Shown here piece after piece: positions 10,618 to 22,893 of a DNA stretch of 64,000 bases; the stretch's first letter is position 1; each line of letters begins with the position of its first letter. The position numbers and the translations under genes are program-made. Where the stretch lies: NCBI GenBank assembly GCA_036426205.1, contig CM071568.1, forward strand, positions 124,010,224-124,074,223. The letters run 5' to 3'. Origin of the DNA: Ascaphus truei (taxonomy: Eukaryota; Chordata; Amphibia; Anura; Ascaphidae). The notes beneath the pieces were generated by a model. That model was given only the letters and a program-made list of their open reading frames with translations, made no database searches and was not told where the DNA came from.

Positions 10618-13600
10618 GTAATTTATAAGTTGGGAGCACCCCTTAATCCTGTAACCTTTAGAGCAGCAATACCATATCCTCTCCTATTTTTACAGGATCT
10701 GTACCGGCGGTCCTCTGGAACTTAACTGCACTATGTTTTGTTCTGGGTACCCCCCAATTCCCTAAATGCTTACTTTTTTAGTTACGGGTTTCAGCTCCGA
10801 TTTCAGGAAACCAAAATAGTTGCCAAATCTCTCACGTCAATAGGAAGTCGCAATGGATCAAATTGCAACTTCCTATTGAATGTGGCCACCATCTTTGAAA
10901 ATCTAGGAAGTAAATCTGCAACTAAAAAGGTCTGCGCAGTTGTAGAAAATATTTGGCTTTTATGCTGCTGATGGTGAGTGGCGTGATTATTTTGCTATGA
11001 CAAGCTTCTTGACTTGGGTAGAAATGTGTTCCTAACTTGAGTATGCTATTGGTTTCTAGACGGGCTTGTCCTAGATTAATTTTTAGTTAATGACTTTTAT
11101 AATAGAAGGGAATGCACAGGAATAAATGGAGTGAGAAACGTAATTACACACTAGAATTGAGTGGGTGTATTAAATTGTCATTTCTCCTTGATTGCAAATT
11201 TTCAGTTTTAGATTTGGGACTTTTGTTTATGGTGCTTCAAAGCTCATTGACTGGTTTGCCACCTGTGCTTCTTCCATTGAAACAAGTTACCAACTTTGAC
11301 AAATAGTTTTTTTTTGTTTGTTTGTTTTTTTACCTTGTCTGCTGTCTTATAGAGTTTTAAACATGGTATTTTGCCTATCTGCATTGCAGTACCAACCAAC
11401 ATGTTACCTTAGTTTTTCGCTTGACTGGGTAATCGGATTCTATATTGGTTGTTTTTCCATTTTGCAACATTAGAGACTAATTTTTGTCCCTTAAATCTTT
11501 ACTGAAATCAGTTCAGTGAGCAAGAACTTTTAATTTTTATGTTGCGTTTTGTCGGACTCGCCTTTTGAACTTTGACCTGAGAACATTGTAATAAGTAATC
11601 GGGACTGAGAAACGTTGGTGTTTAAAACTAATGTCGCACCTTCAAAATGAGGGTTATATCCTACCATAGGAAAATAACATACTTAACCACTTATGGGTGG
11701 TTTCAGTGGCAAACTAATTTTAGGCATCAAGTTAAGTAATTTAATGTTGAGTGTATTTATTACGTTTATCTAATGCTTAAAGTAGCAATAGTGTATATAT
11801 AGATATATGATAATAATATATATTTAGTTATAGGATTGAGGCAGGTAATTAAGCCATGGGTGAGTGGCAAACTAAATATTGTGAGTGTTTTTGAGAAACA
11901 TGAATGTGAATAATAAAAGATCTCACATTTAAATGCTAACAATGGTATTTTTATTCTTCCTCTAGAAGAAAAAGTCGGCTCTGTTTGAAGTGGCTGACGT
12001 GATACCGGTTATGACCAATAATTATGAGGAAAATATTCTGAAAGGCGTGCGGGATTCTACCTATTCCTTGGAAAGTTCCCTCGAGCTTCTGCAAAGGGAT
12101 GTAGTACAGCTTCATGCACCTCGCTACCAGTCCATGCGCAGGGTAACGGAAAAACTATAACCATCGGTCACTCTAAAGTTTTGAAAATCGTTTGCAATTA
12201 TGCTTAATTGGTGTGTACTGTATGGGTCTGCAGCCTCAAAAGATCAAGAAGCATCAGTGATTGTATGCCTGCTGCCTGTTTGAACTTGGCTAAAAGTTGC
12301 CCTGACACAGCCACCCGTATACTTTTTTTGCCCCCTCATAACTGCTATTTTGTCTCTTTCCTTTTAACTTTTTATTCTTCAGTAATTACATTTAAATGCT
12401 TCAAAGTTCAAATCTCACCTGGCACTCCTTAGAAATTGGTTGTTTCAGTATGTAGCAATGTGCTCAATAAGAAGCAGATAAAAGTAATCTAGGGTATGTT
12501 CACTCGCAGTATCACTGGCTACAAAGTTGTTGAAATGCTATTAAACCTTTTTCAGCCATAGCGAACTTTCATTATATTGCAACATATGTTGGGTGATTGT
12601 ACTAAAAGGAGTTGAAAGCTTCAGTCTTCTTATTGTCTCGATAATAAACCATTTCTGCACGTTAACTATAAATATTTGTTCTTTACTAGGATGTGATTGG
12701 GTGCACTCAGGAGATGGACTTTATTCTTTGGCCTCGGAATGATATTGAGAAGATTGTCTGTCTCCTATTCTCAAGATGGAAGGGATCTGAGGAACCCTTT
12801 AGGCCTGTTCAGGTACGGGCCCTTTGATGAATAAAAAAAAGATATATTTATTTTTGGCATAAACACCAGAGGAAAATAGGCTTTTTGTAAAGGTATAGTT
12901 TCACCTTGCAACATCTGAGTCACCCACGTAATGCCCTTGGTCGATTTTCAGTTTAATTTTAGACCTTTTGACTATTCTTGATGACAGATCACACAATTTA
13001 TGGTTGAATTTTTTCTTATTGTATCACTTTTGACGCTGCTTTATTTGTATTTTTTTTTTTAAACAAAGTTTATCTAAGTTTCATAACATTAACCGAAATA
13101 AACATGCAGAACAGAGTAGTAATATAGGGGAATTTACAGAAATAGTAATTGGATAGAAATCAAAATAGGGGGGACGCAGGGGAGAACATTTATATATAAT
13201 ACCGGGGTGTCAACAAATCAACTCTAGCAGGTACATCTTAAGAATATAACCTTTATTGCTGGGGCTGGCTCATCCAGGGCGAATCAATTCTAATATAAGG
13301 TATACAAGTAGGTCATTGATTTACCCCCACGGGGTCGAGCTCCCTGATATCCTATTTGTAATTTTTGAACGTAACTATTCTTCCAAAATAAACTAAAGCT
13401 TTTACAGGCAAATATTCCACAGGTTCGGGAGGGAAACGCTGTGTGCAAACTTATTTTTATAACGTTGTTTTAAAAGGTATCCCCAGTAGGTCTTTAGTTA
13501 TCCGCTGACCATTTATTAACTCAATTGAAGGGGAAATTACTAAAATAGGTATGTTCATATAGAAATTTCCATAAAGTTGTCCTGGTTGCTATGGAGACAT

Positions 13601-15084
13601 CTGTCCACAGTAACAGTTTCCAATGGAAATGCATGATTTTCTTAATTGTATACATTTTTCTAGAATTATTAGGTTTTTTTTCTGCTACTGTTGCAACAAC
13701 TTGGCAATGGTTTTGAGTTGCAGTAAATACCTAATGTTAGTCTCTGCAATTTCAACAACTTTCATAACTTAACACGTTCTCACAGTTTAAATGTAACATG
13801 ACTGCACAGTAACAAATATCTCTGAAGGTTCCTAATTAAGGAAATTCTGCGGTAATAAGTTGTGATAAATGAAATATGCTGACAGACCTATCGGTCACTG
13901 CCATGATGGCAACAGTGCAAGCTCAAAGCATGCTTGGATGTTCTGTTGGTCACGGCGGGGACCGACAGGCCAGTCAGCACTGCTGCTTACTCTGGCGTGC
14001 AGGGGGGGAAGGAGTGAGGCACGGTGTGGTGGGACAAGATGGAGCGTTCCAAGATTGCCCACCCATGCTCGATCAATCCTACCAAAGAGAGCTAGTCTGG
14101 GGGGTGTTAGTGCTGGGTGCGTCGCCTGTCAGACAATCAATGAATGGCATTCAAGTAAATATTAGCGTAATATTAAAAACAAATGTTGTACCTCTAGCCA
14201 GATAATGTCATGTTCATCCTGTATTGGTACTTGGCTGTTTTTAAACCATTCTCAACTGTGCTCTACTATCATTGTTTTGTTTCTCTAGGCCAAGTTTGAA
14301 TTTCATCATGGTGATTATGAAAAACATCTTCTGCACGTTTTAAGCCGGAAGGACAAGGCTGGAATTGTTATAAACAATCCTTGCCAGTCAGTGTTTCTCT
14401 TCATTGATAGACAGCACTTGCAGGTAATTGTACACCTCCAAATAGTTACGAAGCACTAAATAACAGACTTTTAAATACTTGTTTAATTTGACTTTAACCT
14501 GTTTTGTATGTTAATGTGGTACGTCGATCATGGTGATTGATGCATTATCTATTTTGTCAATAAAAAGGGGTCATTTGCACTGCTTAGGCTTTACAAATTG
14601 TTTTGTTTTGTGAAGCCTGGCAGTTTGTAAACAATCCTCCATGATTAGCACTTAGTGACGCATAGGCCCATATTTACTAACCAGCCTTTGATGGTACAAT
14701 AAATCTTATGACCCATTGACTTGAATGGTTGGTAAGGTGCTGTCCATGGCAGGAAGGTGCCTTATGGCAGGAGACTGCTTAGTAAATATGTCCCTTTGTC
14801 TTTTATAGATGGTACGCAACACCATTGTAATATTTGATTCCAGGTGTAGGATTGTATATATATTATGCTTTGTCTTGGTGATCCCTGCGTGTATATGACC
14901 ACCGTTTGAAACAACTTGTTTGGTATTGCCATTTTAAACTTTCTTCTTTTTCGTACAGACTCCTAAAAGCAAAGCCACAATCTTCAAGTTATGCAGCATC
15001 TGCCTGTACCTGCCACAGGAACAGCTCACTCACTGGGCGGTTGGCACCATTGAGGATCACCTCCGCCCTTACATGCCAGAATAG
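10489..15084 (+). CDS. C6orf62: C6orf62 orthologue, five coding exons
   Basis: The coding parts are 10,489-10,617, 11,966-12,142, 12,690-12,812, 14,289-14,423 and 14,959-15,084. They give 43+59+41+45+41 = 229 residues plus stop, the same length I recall for human C6orf62, with near-identical sequence (starts [16 protein letters not shown], ends [12 protein letters not shown]). All introns are phase 0, with GT donors and AG acceptors preceded by pyrimidine tracts. Introns are 1,348, 547, 1,476 and 535 bases. The protein belongs to the uncharacterised DUF4566 family; no function is known to me. The N-terminus is strongly basic (RKK and KKK clusters around residues 7-23 and 43-46). No signal peptide or membrane segment is visible, so a soluble protein is expected. 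Such conservation across tetrapods implies strong constraint. Confidence 0.97.
11966..12142 (+). CDS. C6orf62: C6orf62 coding exon 2
   Basis: Acceptor TTCCTCTAG, 59 codons beginning KKKSALFEV and ending YQSMRR, donor GTAACG at 12,143. Confidence 0.96.
12690..12812 (+). CDS. C6orf62: C6orf62 coding exon 3
   Basis: Acceptor TTTACTAG, 41 codons beginning [11 protein letters not shown] and ending FRPVQ, donor GTACGG at 12,813. The following intron (12,813-14,288) holds a GC-richer stretch at about 13,880-14,150 of unknown origin. Confidence 0.96.
14289..14423 (+). CDS. C6orf62: C6orf62 coding exon 4
   Basis: Acceptor TTTCTCTAG, 45 codons beginning [13 protein letters not shown] and ending FIDRQHLQ, donor GTAATT at 14,424. 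Confidence 0.96.
14665..14794. mobile_element. Short Harbinger-like MITE in C6orf62 intron 4
   Basis: The ends GGCCCATATTTACTAA and TTAGTAAATATGTCCC are inverted copies of each other. This is a typical tiny MITE with no coding capacity. The target duplication is not clear. Confidence 0.55.
14959..15084 (+). CDS. C6orf62: C6orf62 coding exon 5 (terminal)
   Basis: Acceptor TCGTACAG, 41 codons beginning [12 protein letters not shown], stop TAG at 15,082-15,084. Confidence 0.96.
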   Translation, partial: TPKSKATIFKLCSICLYLPQEQLTHWAVGTIEDHLRPYMPE

Positions 15085-16200
15085 GGCTTTGACCAGCCAA
15101 ACTGGGAAGATCAGATATTGGCAATTTTTATTTTTCTTCTCTGAATTCCAGAAGAATATGGACTCATGCTCAGAACACTTGTATGTTGTGAACCTTCATG
15201 CTGGATATTTTTTTTTCTTTCTCATTTTGTATCAGAACTTTTTTTTTCTGTTCATTTTTTTTGTTTTTTGTTCTGCATGGACCTTGTGAAAGAGAGGATG
15301 TTCTGCAACATCTTTGCTTTAGCCTCTTAATGTGAAATGACGGGACTGTGGCACACTGAATCAAATGTATCCGCAAGCACAAGGTATTATTTGTTTGGTG
15401 GTCTTCCCATTTGCACTGGTCATGCCCTCTAACATGAAGTGTTAGACAACAGTATTGAGGGCGAAAAATGAATGTAACAGGTATAGAAGCTTCACTGCTT
15501 TTAAAGTTATATGAAAGCACTATCTGATTTAAATGAAGGCTGGCGTGGGACAGATCTGGAAAGAAATCCTTATTCAGCATATGCTTTCATGTCTTAGTTC
15601 ATTTTTGCAGGGCCAAGATAAAGTGTACTGGCACCTTCTTTTTCTTTTGCTCTTTTCTCCCAGTTGCTGCATAACTATCAATGTATTCCCCAATGTGGGT
15701 ACATTGCCACAAATATACATAGCCAAGGAGTCTGCAGTAGCTATAATGGTCTTCAAAAAACGTAAGCACTGCAGAAACTGTATATGTTTCTGGGGAGAGG
15801 AATTGAGACGCAAACCTGCAGGTGAATTGTGCAGATATTTACGTGTTTCTAAAATAAAGTGATGCTTCTATGAAAAGAAAATCCATGGTGGGTTCTGGAA
15901 AATAATAATTAAAAAAAAGTTTATAAAGCAGTGGCAAACTAGACGTTTGCAGTGAAGTCGGTTCAGAGAGGATATTTTTATTTTGTGCAATGAAAATAAG
16001 GTTGACTACTGTATTGTTTTGAGAAGGCTTTGCTTAAAAGGTTTCGTTACCTTTTTGAAGTAAACTTGTATAGGCCTGCTCCCTTTTGGCTAATACTAGT
16101 GCTTATCTGGTTTAAATTTGTTTCTAGCTTTTGTTTGAAATTGGATTACATTGGAAATTGAAATAAATGAGGTGAAATCTAATTCTTTCACGTTTGCTTT
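15085..16200 (+). other. C6orf62: C6orf62 3' UTR with candidate poly(A) signals
   Basis: AT-rich, unique-looking sequence follows the stop codon. Canonical AATAAA hexamers stand at 15,853-15,858 and 16,162-16,167. Either could end the transcript. Several T-rich and ATTTA-like stretches are present. Confidence 0.55.
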
Positions 16201-17513
16201 AACACCGCAGTGCTGAAATACTTCTGACTTTAAGCTTCAGTTGTGAACAAACTGTTGCACAGTACTAATATAATATATCACATATACACTGTTAAAGGCT
16301 TCATATAAATTTTATTACATTTCACAAAGATCCCTGGTACTTGGCCTTGCCCTATTTTTTACCTTTATTAAATCAAACCTGATGAAAGCAGTTCACGATT
16401 ATAATTTTTTTAAATGTAAAATAGAAATATTTGCTGTAATTGACGTACAGGAACAATGGGGACAGCATTAAGGGCCAGAGATGCATCATTTAGTTGAGCC
16501 ACACTGTTAGTTACTACTTCTAAAGGAGAAAACAGCGCACCCCCCCCCCCCCCCCTTCACACACAATGTATATACCACTCCCCATTATTTTTACAGGATG
16601 GGAACTGTGGAGTCCACTGGAGCACATGGGTGCTATTTTGAGTTCCTCTTGGTTAATCAGATAGCAGTAAAGTTGCTAAGTTTAAATCTCCCTCTATGGG
16701 GGGGAAAAAATGGCTGCCAAATCTTGGGCCGAAGCAGCACAATCTGATGTGGTTTCCAATTGGACGACCATTTACACCCCCTTTTAAAAATGTGAATACT
16801 GGTAACTTTATTATTGCACGCTTAACTGAATACTTTTTTTATTTTTTATTGCACCTTTAACTGTCTAGGGTTCTAACGACCATAAAGAAAAAACGAACTG
16901 CACCTAGCCCACATCCAAAATGGCTTTGTGAGCTAGCACAAGCTTTGCAGTTGATATGAGCACAGCCCAAAACTGCCAATGAAGGTTTAGTAGCATAAGT
17001 CTTGGTCAAAGTCTACTAAACAAGCTAGCTCATTGTGATAAGTGTAATTACTGCTTTAAGGTTTGATGGGGAAGGGTTTTAGATTATATTCAAACTTACT
17101 GCTGGTTATAACAATGATAATGTTTAATTACATTAAGTGGGGCTGTTCCCTTACGAAGAGAGCAAATCCTAGTGGCAGCTCAGTCTATAAAGCGGGCTGC
17201 ATCCCATCCTTGGACATTACCGATCGTCGCGGAGGGAGGAGAAAATCGCAAGCAAAGACCATACTTTGGAGTTTATGGCAAAGGCACTTATTGTATATCA
17301 GAGCCAGGGGATTAAAACACTGCAAAAAGTGACGTACGCATAGTTTATTTGTAAAACTATAAAAGGGTGGGTTTCTAAATGACAAATTGGAACTGCACAC
17401 TTAGTTTGTGGTATTTCACCACCTTTTCGGCTTAATCTTGAACTGACAACGTATTGTTACTTCAATAAATAAGCGTAAATTTAGTTTTTTAGTCCATTAA
17501 AAGCAACAGTTTA
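16201..17513. other. Intergenic, no gene seen
   Basis: Contains a C18-like run near 16,539-16,556. A repeat-like stretch at about 16,590-16,760 shares phrases such as TTTTTACAGGAT and TGGCTGCCAAATCTTG-like text with 10,690-10,920 in C6orf62 intron 1. Open frames are short. Confidence 0.5.
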
Positions 17514-17642
17514 AAGGAGCAATCCATGCAATAGCCTACTTGTACTACTTTCTTTTATTTTAATTTAAATATAACTCTTAATGCCATTTGTAAGGAGTTT
17601 AAAAAAACAAAAAAAAAGCTGTGTGCTGTGCACGCGCATAGT

Positions 17643-18630
17643 AAGTGAAACTTCTTTGACTTTTGTCACAGAAATTGACTTATAACGCGCGTGCTCGGCA
17701 CACGTGTCAGTCAGTGTATGTGTCAGTCAGTGTGTCAGTCAGTGTGTGTGTGTGTGTGTGTGTGTCAGTGTATGTCTCTCTCTGTGTTGTGTGAATGTCT
17801 CTGTCAGTCAGTGTGCGTGCATATGTGTGTCAGTCAGTATGTGTGTCAGTGTGTGTATATATATATATATGTGTGTCAGTCAGTGTGTGTGTTTGTATGT
17901 GTGTCAGCCAGTGTGTGTGTGTGTCAGTGTATGTGTGTCTCTCTTTCTGTGTCCTGCCCCCTCTCTCCTGACTCCCCCCCACCCCCGGCGGAGCTGCGGC
18001 TCTGTCTGAGTCTCTCCCCCCCCCCCCCCACGGAGACGGGGCTGATACCGTGCTTAAGAGCTCTCTCCCCCCCCCCTCCGGCAGTGCTGCGTGGGAAGCG
18101 GCGCGCTCAAACCCCCCGCTTCCCGCGTTGCAGGAGCCAGGAGCGCACAATAACGTGTCTGTGCGCGCATGCGCGGCACATGCTGACAGCGCAGTGGCCG
18201 TTAGCGATATCCCCTTCATGATCCCGGGGCTCCTCCGGCACCGGCGGCGCTCAGTCAGCGGGACTCGGGGAATGGGAAGCGTAGGTATAGAAGAGGGAGG
18301 AGAGAGGCTGAGCAGCGGCTCCTCCTCTCACAGCCGGAGGACTTGCGGGGCTTCCGCCATCTTGGTACACCCACTGTACCGGAAGCTCTGCGCCAGCCAA
18401 CTTGATATACCCATGGCAGCGCACGTCTGGGGGTAACGGCGGCCGTTAGGAGCGTCGCCGCCACATGTCACAGCGGGTGGGGTGGGGGAGGGAGCGGCGC
18501 CGGCGGCTAACGCCGCCGCCACATGTCACAGCAGGCATGGTGGGGGAGTCACGTCACTTCCGTTTCATTTTCGTCTCCTTCGCTCCAGTTTTGCCCCATG
18601 AGAATAGGTGCCACTAAAGAAGTTTCACTT
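17643..18630. mobile_element. TIR-bounded GC-rich element inside repeat copy A
   Basis: The 15-base ends AAGTGAAACTTCTTT (17,643-17,657) and AAAGAAGTTTCACTT (18,616-18,630) are perfect inverted copies. They bracket a GT/CAGT satellite-like tract and a very GC-rich core (18,090-18,560) with repeated GCCGCCACATGTCACAGC. It interrupts a dispersed repeat, which supports insertion. The superfamily is unknown, and the exact ends may lie a little outside. Confidence 0.45.
17702..17945. repeat. (GTGTCAGT/GT)n satellite-like tract
   Basis: Irregular GT runs punctuated by CAGTCAGTGTGT; open frames across it are cysteine/valine/serine artefacts. Confidence 0.85.
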
Positions 18631-19120
18631 CAAAAATTTTGAGCATACGTTTTCTATGTAAGGTTTGAGATCACCTCCCCAGCAGTGCAAGAACTTTGTA
18701 ACACTTTTCTATTTGATCATGTGTTGCCAATATTCCCAGCAGTGAGATCTGCAAACTGTAACAATATTACGTAAGTAAAATAAGAATACATTATAGCTGT
18801 TGAGTTACTCTGACTGAAGGATTGATTTGAAACTAAAAAGGCAGACATTTAGACATTTAGTAAACCACTCCCCCCCATGCAAACAGCTGGATATTTTTTT
18901 ACAAAATGAGCACAAGACTGGATTTTGTATTGATATCCAGTGGGGGGGTTAAAAAAAGAACAGTGTTAGACAGTGATGTTTACTTATACAGGGATGGAGC
19001 CCATGGTATCAATTTAAGAAACTGCAAACACTACTTACAATTGTATTTGTCTGCAATAACATTGTTGCAGAGAGGGGTACATTGAATAGCAGTATGTAGC
19101 CAAAACCTAGCTACTTTTTT

Positions 19121-20010
19121 TTTAAGGAGCAATCCAAACAATATCCTACATTTAAAAAAAAAAAGTTGTGTAGTATTATATACTAACTTTTTTAAAATTT
19201 TAATTCAACTGCCATTTTTAATGAGTCTTAATATACCAATAATCCTTTTGATTTCTATATAAGGTTTGACCTCACCTCCCCAGCAGTGCAAGATCTTTGT
19301 AACACTTTCCTGTTTGTGATCATTTGTTTACATCCAGGGTATGACGGGAGCAATAAGTCAGGAACACCCCCCCAAAAAAACAAGAAAAATATGATGGTGC
19401 AATAAAATCACACAAGGATGATGGAACAAATCTTGGCTCATACGCATCACCTACTTACAAGAAGTATATGAAAAGCCAGCAATATCAGGGAACCAGGCAA
19501 CAGGAAGTCTGGAGGACTCTAACGCGAGGTGGAACTCAGGAGAAAACACAAAGGAGAGAACCAAATAGTGCAGACCAGTATGTTGTTTATATATACTTCT
19601 TGTAAGTAGATGATTCGTATGAGCCAAGACTTGTTCCATCATCCTTGTGTGATTTTATTGCACCATCATATTTTTCTTGTTTTTTTGGGGGGTGTTCCTG
19701 ACTTATTGCTCCCGTCATACCCTGGATGTATACTTTTGCTATAGGGAATCTGTACAATTCCCTCTGAAGGTTACAATGTTACTGTAGTAATAAGGATACA
19801 TTGTAGCTGCTGATTTACGCTGACTGAAGGATTGCTTTGAAACAAAGGCAGCCATTTGGTGAACCCTGGGAAGCAGGAACTTTGCTGACCAATCACAGGA
19901 GAACAAAATCGATGGTCATCTTAGGTAATTCGTTTTTAATAAAGGTAATCAAAGGCTACACATTAAAACAAAAAGTATGAGTTTTTTTTTATTTTTTAAG
20001 ATGCTTGGAT
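19121..20010. repeat. Dispersed repeat copy B
   Basis: Matches copy A at 17,514-18,990 in order: GGAGCAATCC start, then AAGGTTTGACCTCACCTCCCCAGCAG, then GCTGACTGAAGGATTG and GGCAGCCATTTGGTGAACC. It is interrupted at 19,331-19,728 by a fold-back element. Confidence 0.6.
19331..19728. mobile_element. Fold-back MITE with 139-bp inverted arms
   Basis: 19,331-19,469 and 19,590-19,728 are near-perfect reverse complements, beginning CATCCAGGGTATGACGGG, with a 120-base spacer. TA flanks both ends (19,329-19,330 and 19,729-19,730). This suggests a Tc1/mariner-type insertion into repeat copy B. Single-stranded DNA or RNA would form a very stable stem. Confidence 0.8.
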
Positions 20011-20379
20011 TGCAACTTTAATTTCTACATTTACAGAAAGAATGCTACTTGTCATAATTAAGAAAAAACGAGTGATTACTTGAAATATTCTGATTTTGTG
20101 GTAAACCTGTAATTTATTTTTGATTTAGTCAGTATAAATGTACAAGATAATTAAAGTGTCCTGATAAGACTGGGGTCTCTATTAAACTCATAAAGGGCAT
20201 TTAAAAAAAACTTGTATAGAACTTATTTTATTTTTATTCCCCCCCATAGTTGGATATTATTTTAACCCATGGGCAACAGACACACAAATAACCATTTTTA
20301 ACCATACCCAAAAACATCCTGCACATGGAAGCAGATACTGAATATGTGGAACAATATAGCACAAAAAGAGATCAATGTA

Positions 20380-20801
20380 CAGGCAGTCCTCGGTTATCCG
20401 ACACAATGCGTTACTCAAAATGGCGTTGGATAGCGAAACGTCTTAAAGCGAAACACGTTTTCCCATAGGAATACTGTTTAAATGAAAGGTTCCGTTCCTG
20501 AAGGCATTTTTAACACTAAAATACACCAAATATTTTATGCAGGCAATAAGATATGCAGCACACAAATAAATTATATAGTGCATATACTGTATTATATATA
20601 TATATATATATAATATAACATAAAATATAATAATATATAGTATAATATAATATTGTATAATATAATATTATATAATATATATTATATACACAAACAACTT
20701 TGCAGAGCGTTGGATAAGCCGTTTTGGCGTTGTAAAAATGAACATAGGTATGCATTGCATAGCGTTGGATAAGCCATTCGTTGTAAAACAAGGACTGCCT
20801 G
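20380..20801. mobile_element. Tigger-derived MITE
   Basis: Ends CAGGCAGTCCTCGGTTATCC and AAGGACTGCCTG with TA on both sides (20,378-20,379; 20,802-20,803). Its first ~200 and last ~100 bases match the full Tigger element at 36,523-38,789, with the transposase replaced by an AT-rich (TATA)n core. It is therefore an internal-deletion derivative of that autonomous family. Confidence 0.85.
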
Positions 20802-20811
20802 TATTGTAGAC

Positions 20812-21083
20812 CAGGGGGGTCGCAATCTCTTTCCCCTTTGCCCCCCACCCCCTGCTGGCTTTCCCCCTCTCCTCACGCCCCCCCCTCACCTTGATTCCTG
20901 ATGTCACATTGTCATGGCAACGTGACGTTGCATGACCCTGCGCGCCATGTCACCAGGAGCGTCTGAATCAAGGTAAGTAAGGTTTACAGAGGCCCTGCAG
21001 CTCCCCTGGCATTAATTTAAATGCCTTCGGGAAGCGTGCGGGGGCCTCTGTAAACCCCGTGCCCCCCACTTTGTGCACCGCTG
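20812..21083. mobile_element. Non-autonomous hAT element, copy 3
   Basis: Begins CAGGGGGGTCGCAA and ends TTTGTGCACCGCTG, with 8-bp duplication TTGTAGAC (20,804-20,811) and TTATAGAC (21,084-21,091). It is in the opposite orientation to copy 1. Its left duplication begins one base after the TA that closes the Tigger MITE. 21,092-21,420 shows no gene. Confidence 0.8.
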
Positions 21084-21699
21084 TTATAGACCATAAAACT
21101 GCAACAAAAAACCTATTGTGAAAGGGCTAATCGCGCCTCACAGCTTGCATTTTAAGGTCCAGTTTAACTACTAGAAGGAATAAAGAACATGTATCACGAT
21201 TATGTAATATGAATCGTACCATCTATCGCCACTAAGTGGGGACCATTAAATGTTCCAACATTACAAATCCACGCTTTTGCATGTTTTGAGAAATTCTATC
21301 TCACAGTAGATTTGTCACAAGGATAAACACCACCAACCAGTATGTTGAATATGAAGTGCGAAACCAGGACTGGCCAGACCTGCCAGCAATAGGTGTTCAA
21401 AGATTAGTTTGTTTTTTTTCTCATTTGAATAATATATATTTTTTGTAACTTTATTTTTTATTTAGATTTTGAGAAAAACATGGGGAAAGGAATACAGAAA
21501 GAGAAAAAGGGGAGATGGGTGGGCCCCACCACTTTATCAGTTGGATCCAAAAATGCAAAATTACATAAGAGCAGCCACGCCATACATCTTAGCTCCACAT
21601 ATTACACCGAACTACCAGCAGTCAGAGAAAGAACAATCAACATTCTGCAGTGGGTCAAAAATTCACCTATTTCCCCTATTGTACCAGGGCTCCCAGACT

Positions 21700-22553
21700 T
21701 TATGGAATTTTCTTGTTATGTCTAACAAGCAGTAAGTCTTTCCACAGATTGCACCTCATTCACTCTCGAGATAATCTCTTTCCTGGAGGGGGGCTGGAGC
21801 TTTTTCCAGGCATCTGCGATTGTGCGTCTTGCCGCAGTCAGAATATGCACTAATAATTTAGATTTATTTTTGTTTAAATTATCTAGTGGTTTTCCATGAA
21901 CCATTGTCATCGGGTCTAGTGGGATTCTTATCCCAAAAATTTATCGCACCAAATTTTGCACTATTCCCCAGAATCTCTGTATTTTGGGGCAAACCCACCA
22001 AATATGGGCCATGTCACCGATACCGCCACAGCCCCTCCAACAAAGATTGTGGACTCAGGGTAGATCTGCCTCAACCTCTGGGGTGTCAAGAACCACCTGA
22101 ACATAACCATAAATATTCTCTTTAGAAATTGTGCAGTGATGTGTTTGTTGCATTGACCCATATAGCTTGCCAGTCTTTCCAAGGAATCTACCTGAAAATC
22201 CTGGGAACATTTATCCATATAGCAGTGTGTGTAGGGGGCCTTATATTCCCAAGAAATAAGAACCTGGTATAATGTTTTAATAAGACCCCATTGATAACTT
22301 CTTTTTCTACATAATTGTTCAAAAACAGTGCATTCTGGGAATGACCTGCCCGTAACAATTGCCTAAGATTGTGGGAGACCTGTAAAAATCTGAATACCTC
22401 AGCTCCCGTGAATAAGTACCTCTGGCAGAAATCCTGAAAATGTAATATTTTGCCGTTTGGAAGCATATGTCCCACATCTCTGACCTCCTTGACCTTCCAT
22501 TCATCATACATACATACTAGAAAACCGCCCGGTCCAAAATCAGGGTTCTCCAA
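21700..22553 (-). pseudogene. LINE ORF2 C-terminal region (decayed)
   Basis: Minus-strand pieces include FRWFLTPQRLRQIYP and an ILTAARRTIADAWKK segment near the end. These match in style the C-terminal region of the LINE fragment at 30,859-32,326 (FRWYLTPVRINQIYP; ILTAARCAVAAAWKK). The L1-type CCHC knuckle is disturbed by frameshift. Confidence 0.65.
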
Positions 22554-22893
22554 GATAGGGGGTACATCTCAAAGGGGTTGAAGATAATTGGTAGTAGTTT
22601 TCAAACCTTATGCCAAATTTTTAAAGAAAATTTTATTACTGCCGAATCGAAAAGATCCAGTTTCGAACTCTTTATTGACCTATTATTCCACATAAGGGCC
22701 GGGAGAGCTGCAGAGCTATTAAATATATTCTCCAGATCTACCCACCGATATTGATTTTCTTAAAAACTATCGGTTTCAAGTGGGAGGCTAGATAATATTC
22801 CTTATATCAGGGACTGCCAGACCTCCTCTTTCTCTAGGTGTGAGCATGGCTGATCTCGGTACTCTTGGTCGTTTATTACCCCATATGAAACTG

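Larger units (their letters stand above)
17514..18990. repeat. Dispersed repeat copy A, split by an insertion
   Basis: 17,514-17,600 (GGAGCAATCCATGCAATAGCC...) and 18,650-18,990 (AAGGTTTGAGATCACCTCCCCAGCAG...) match the two halves of a second copy at 19,121-20,010. The middle, 17,6xx-18,63x, is foreign to the repeat. A reverse-oriented fragment of the same family (AGGATATTGCTTGGTCTGC) sits near 59,405. No coding sequence. Confidence 0.6.

Noticed and set aside
13869..14205. Two ~100-codon frames in C6orf62 intron 3
   Set aside because: No similarity to known proteins, no start or splice context; intronic GC-richer sequence.
17691..18221. 176-codon frame rich in cysteine and valine
   Set aside because: Translation of GT/CAGT satellite and GC-rich repeat; not a protein.
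18100..18560. CpG-island-like block as promoter of an unknown gene
   Set aside because: It lies inside a TIR-bounded insertion within a repeat, and no exon with splice sites follows.
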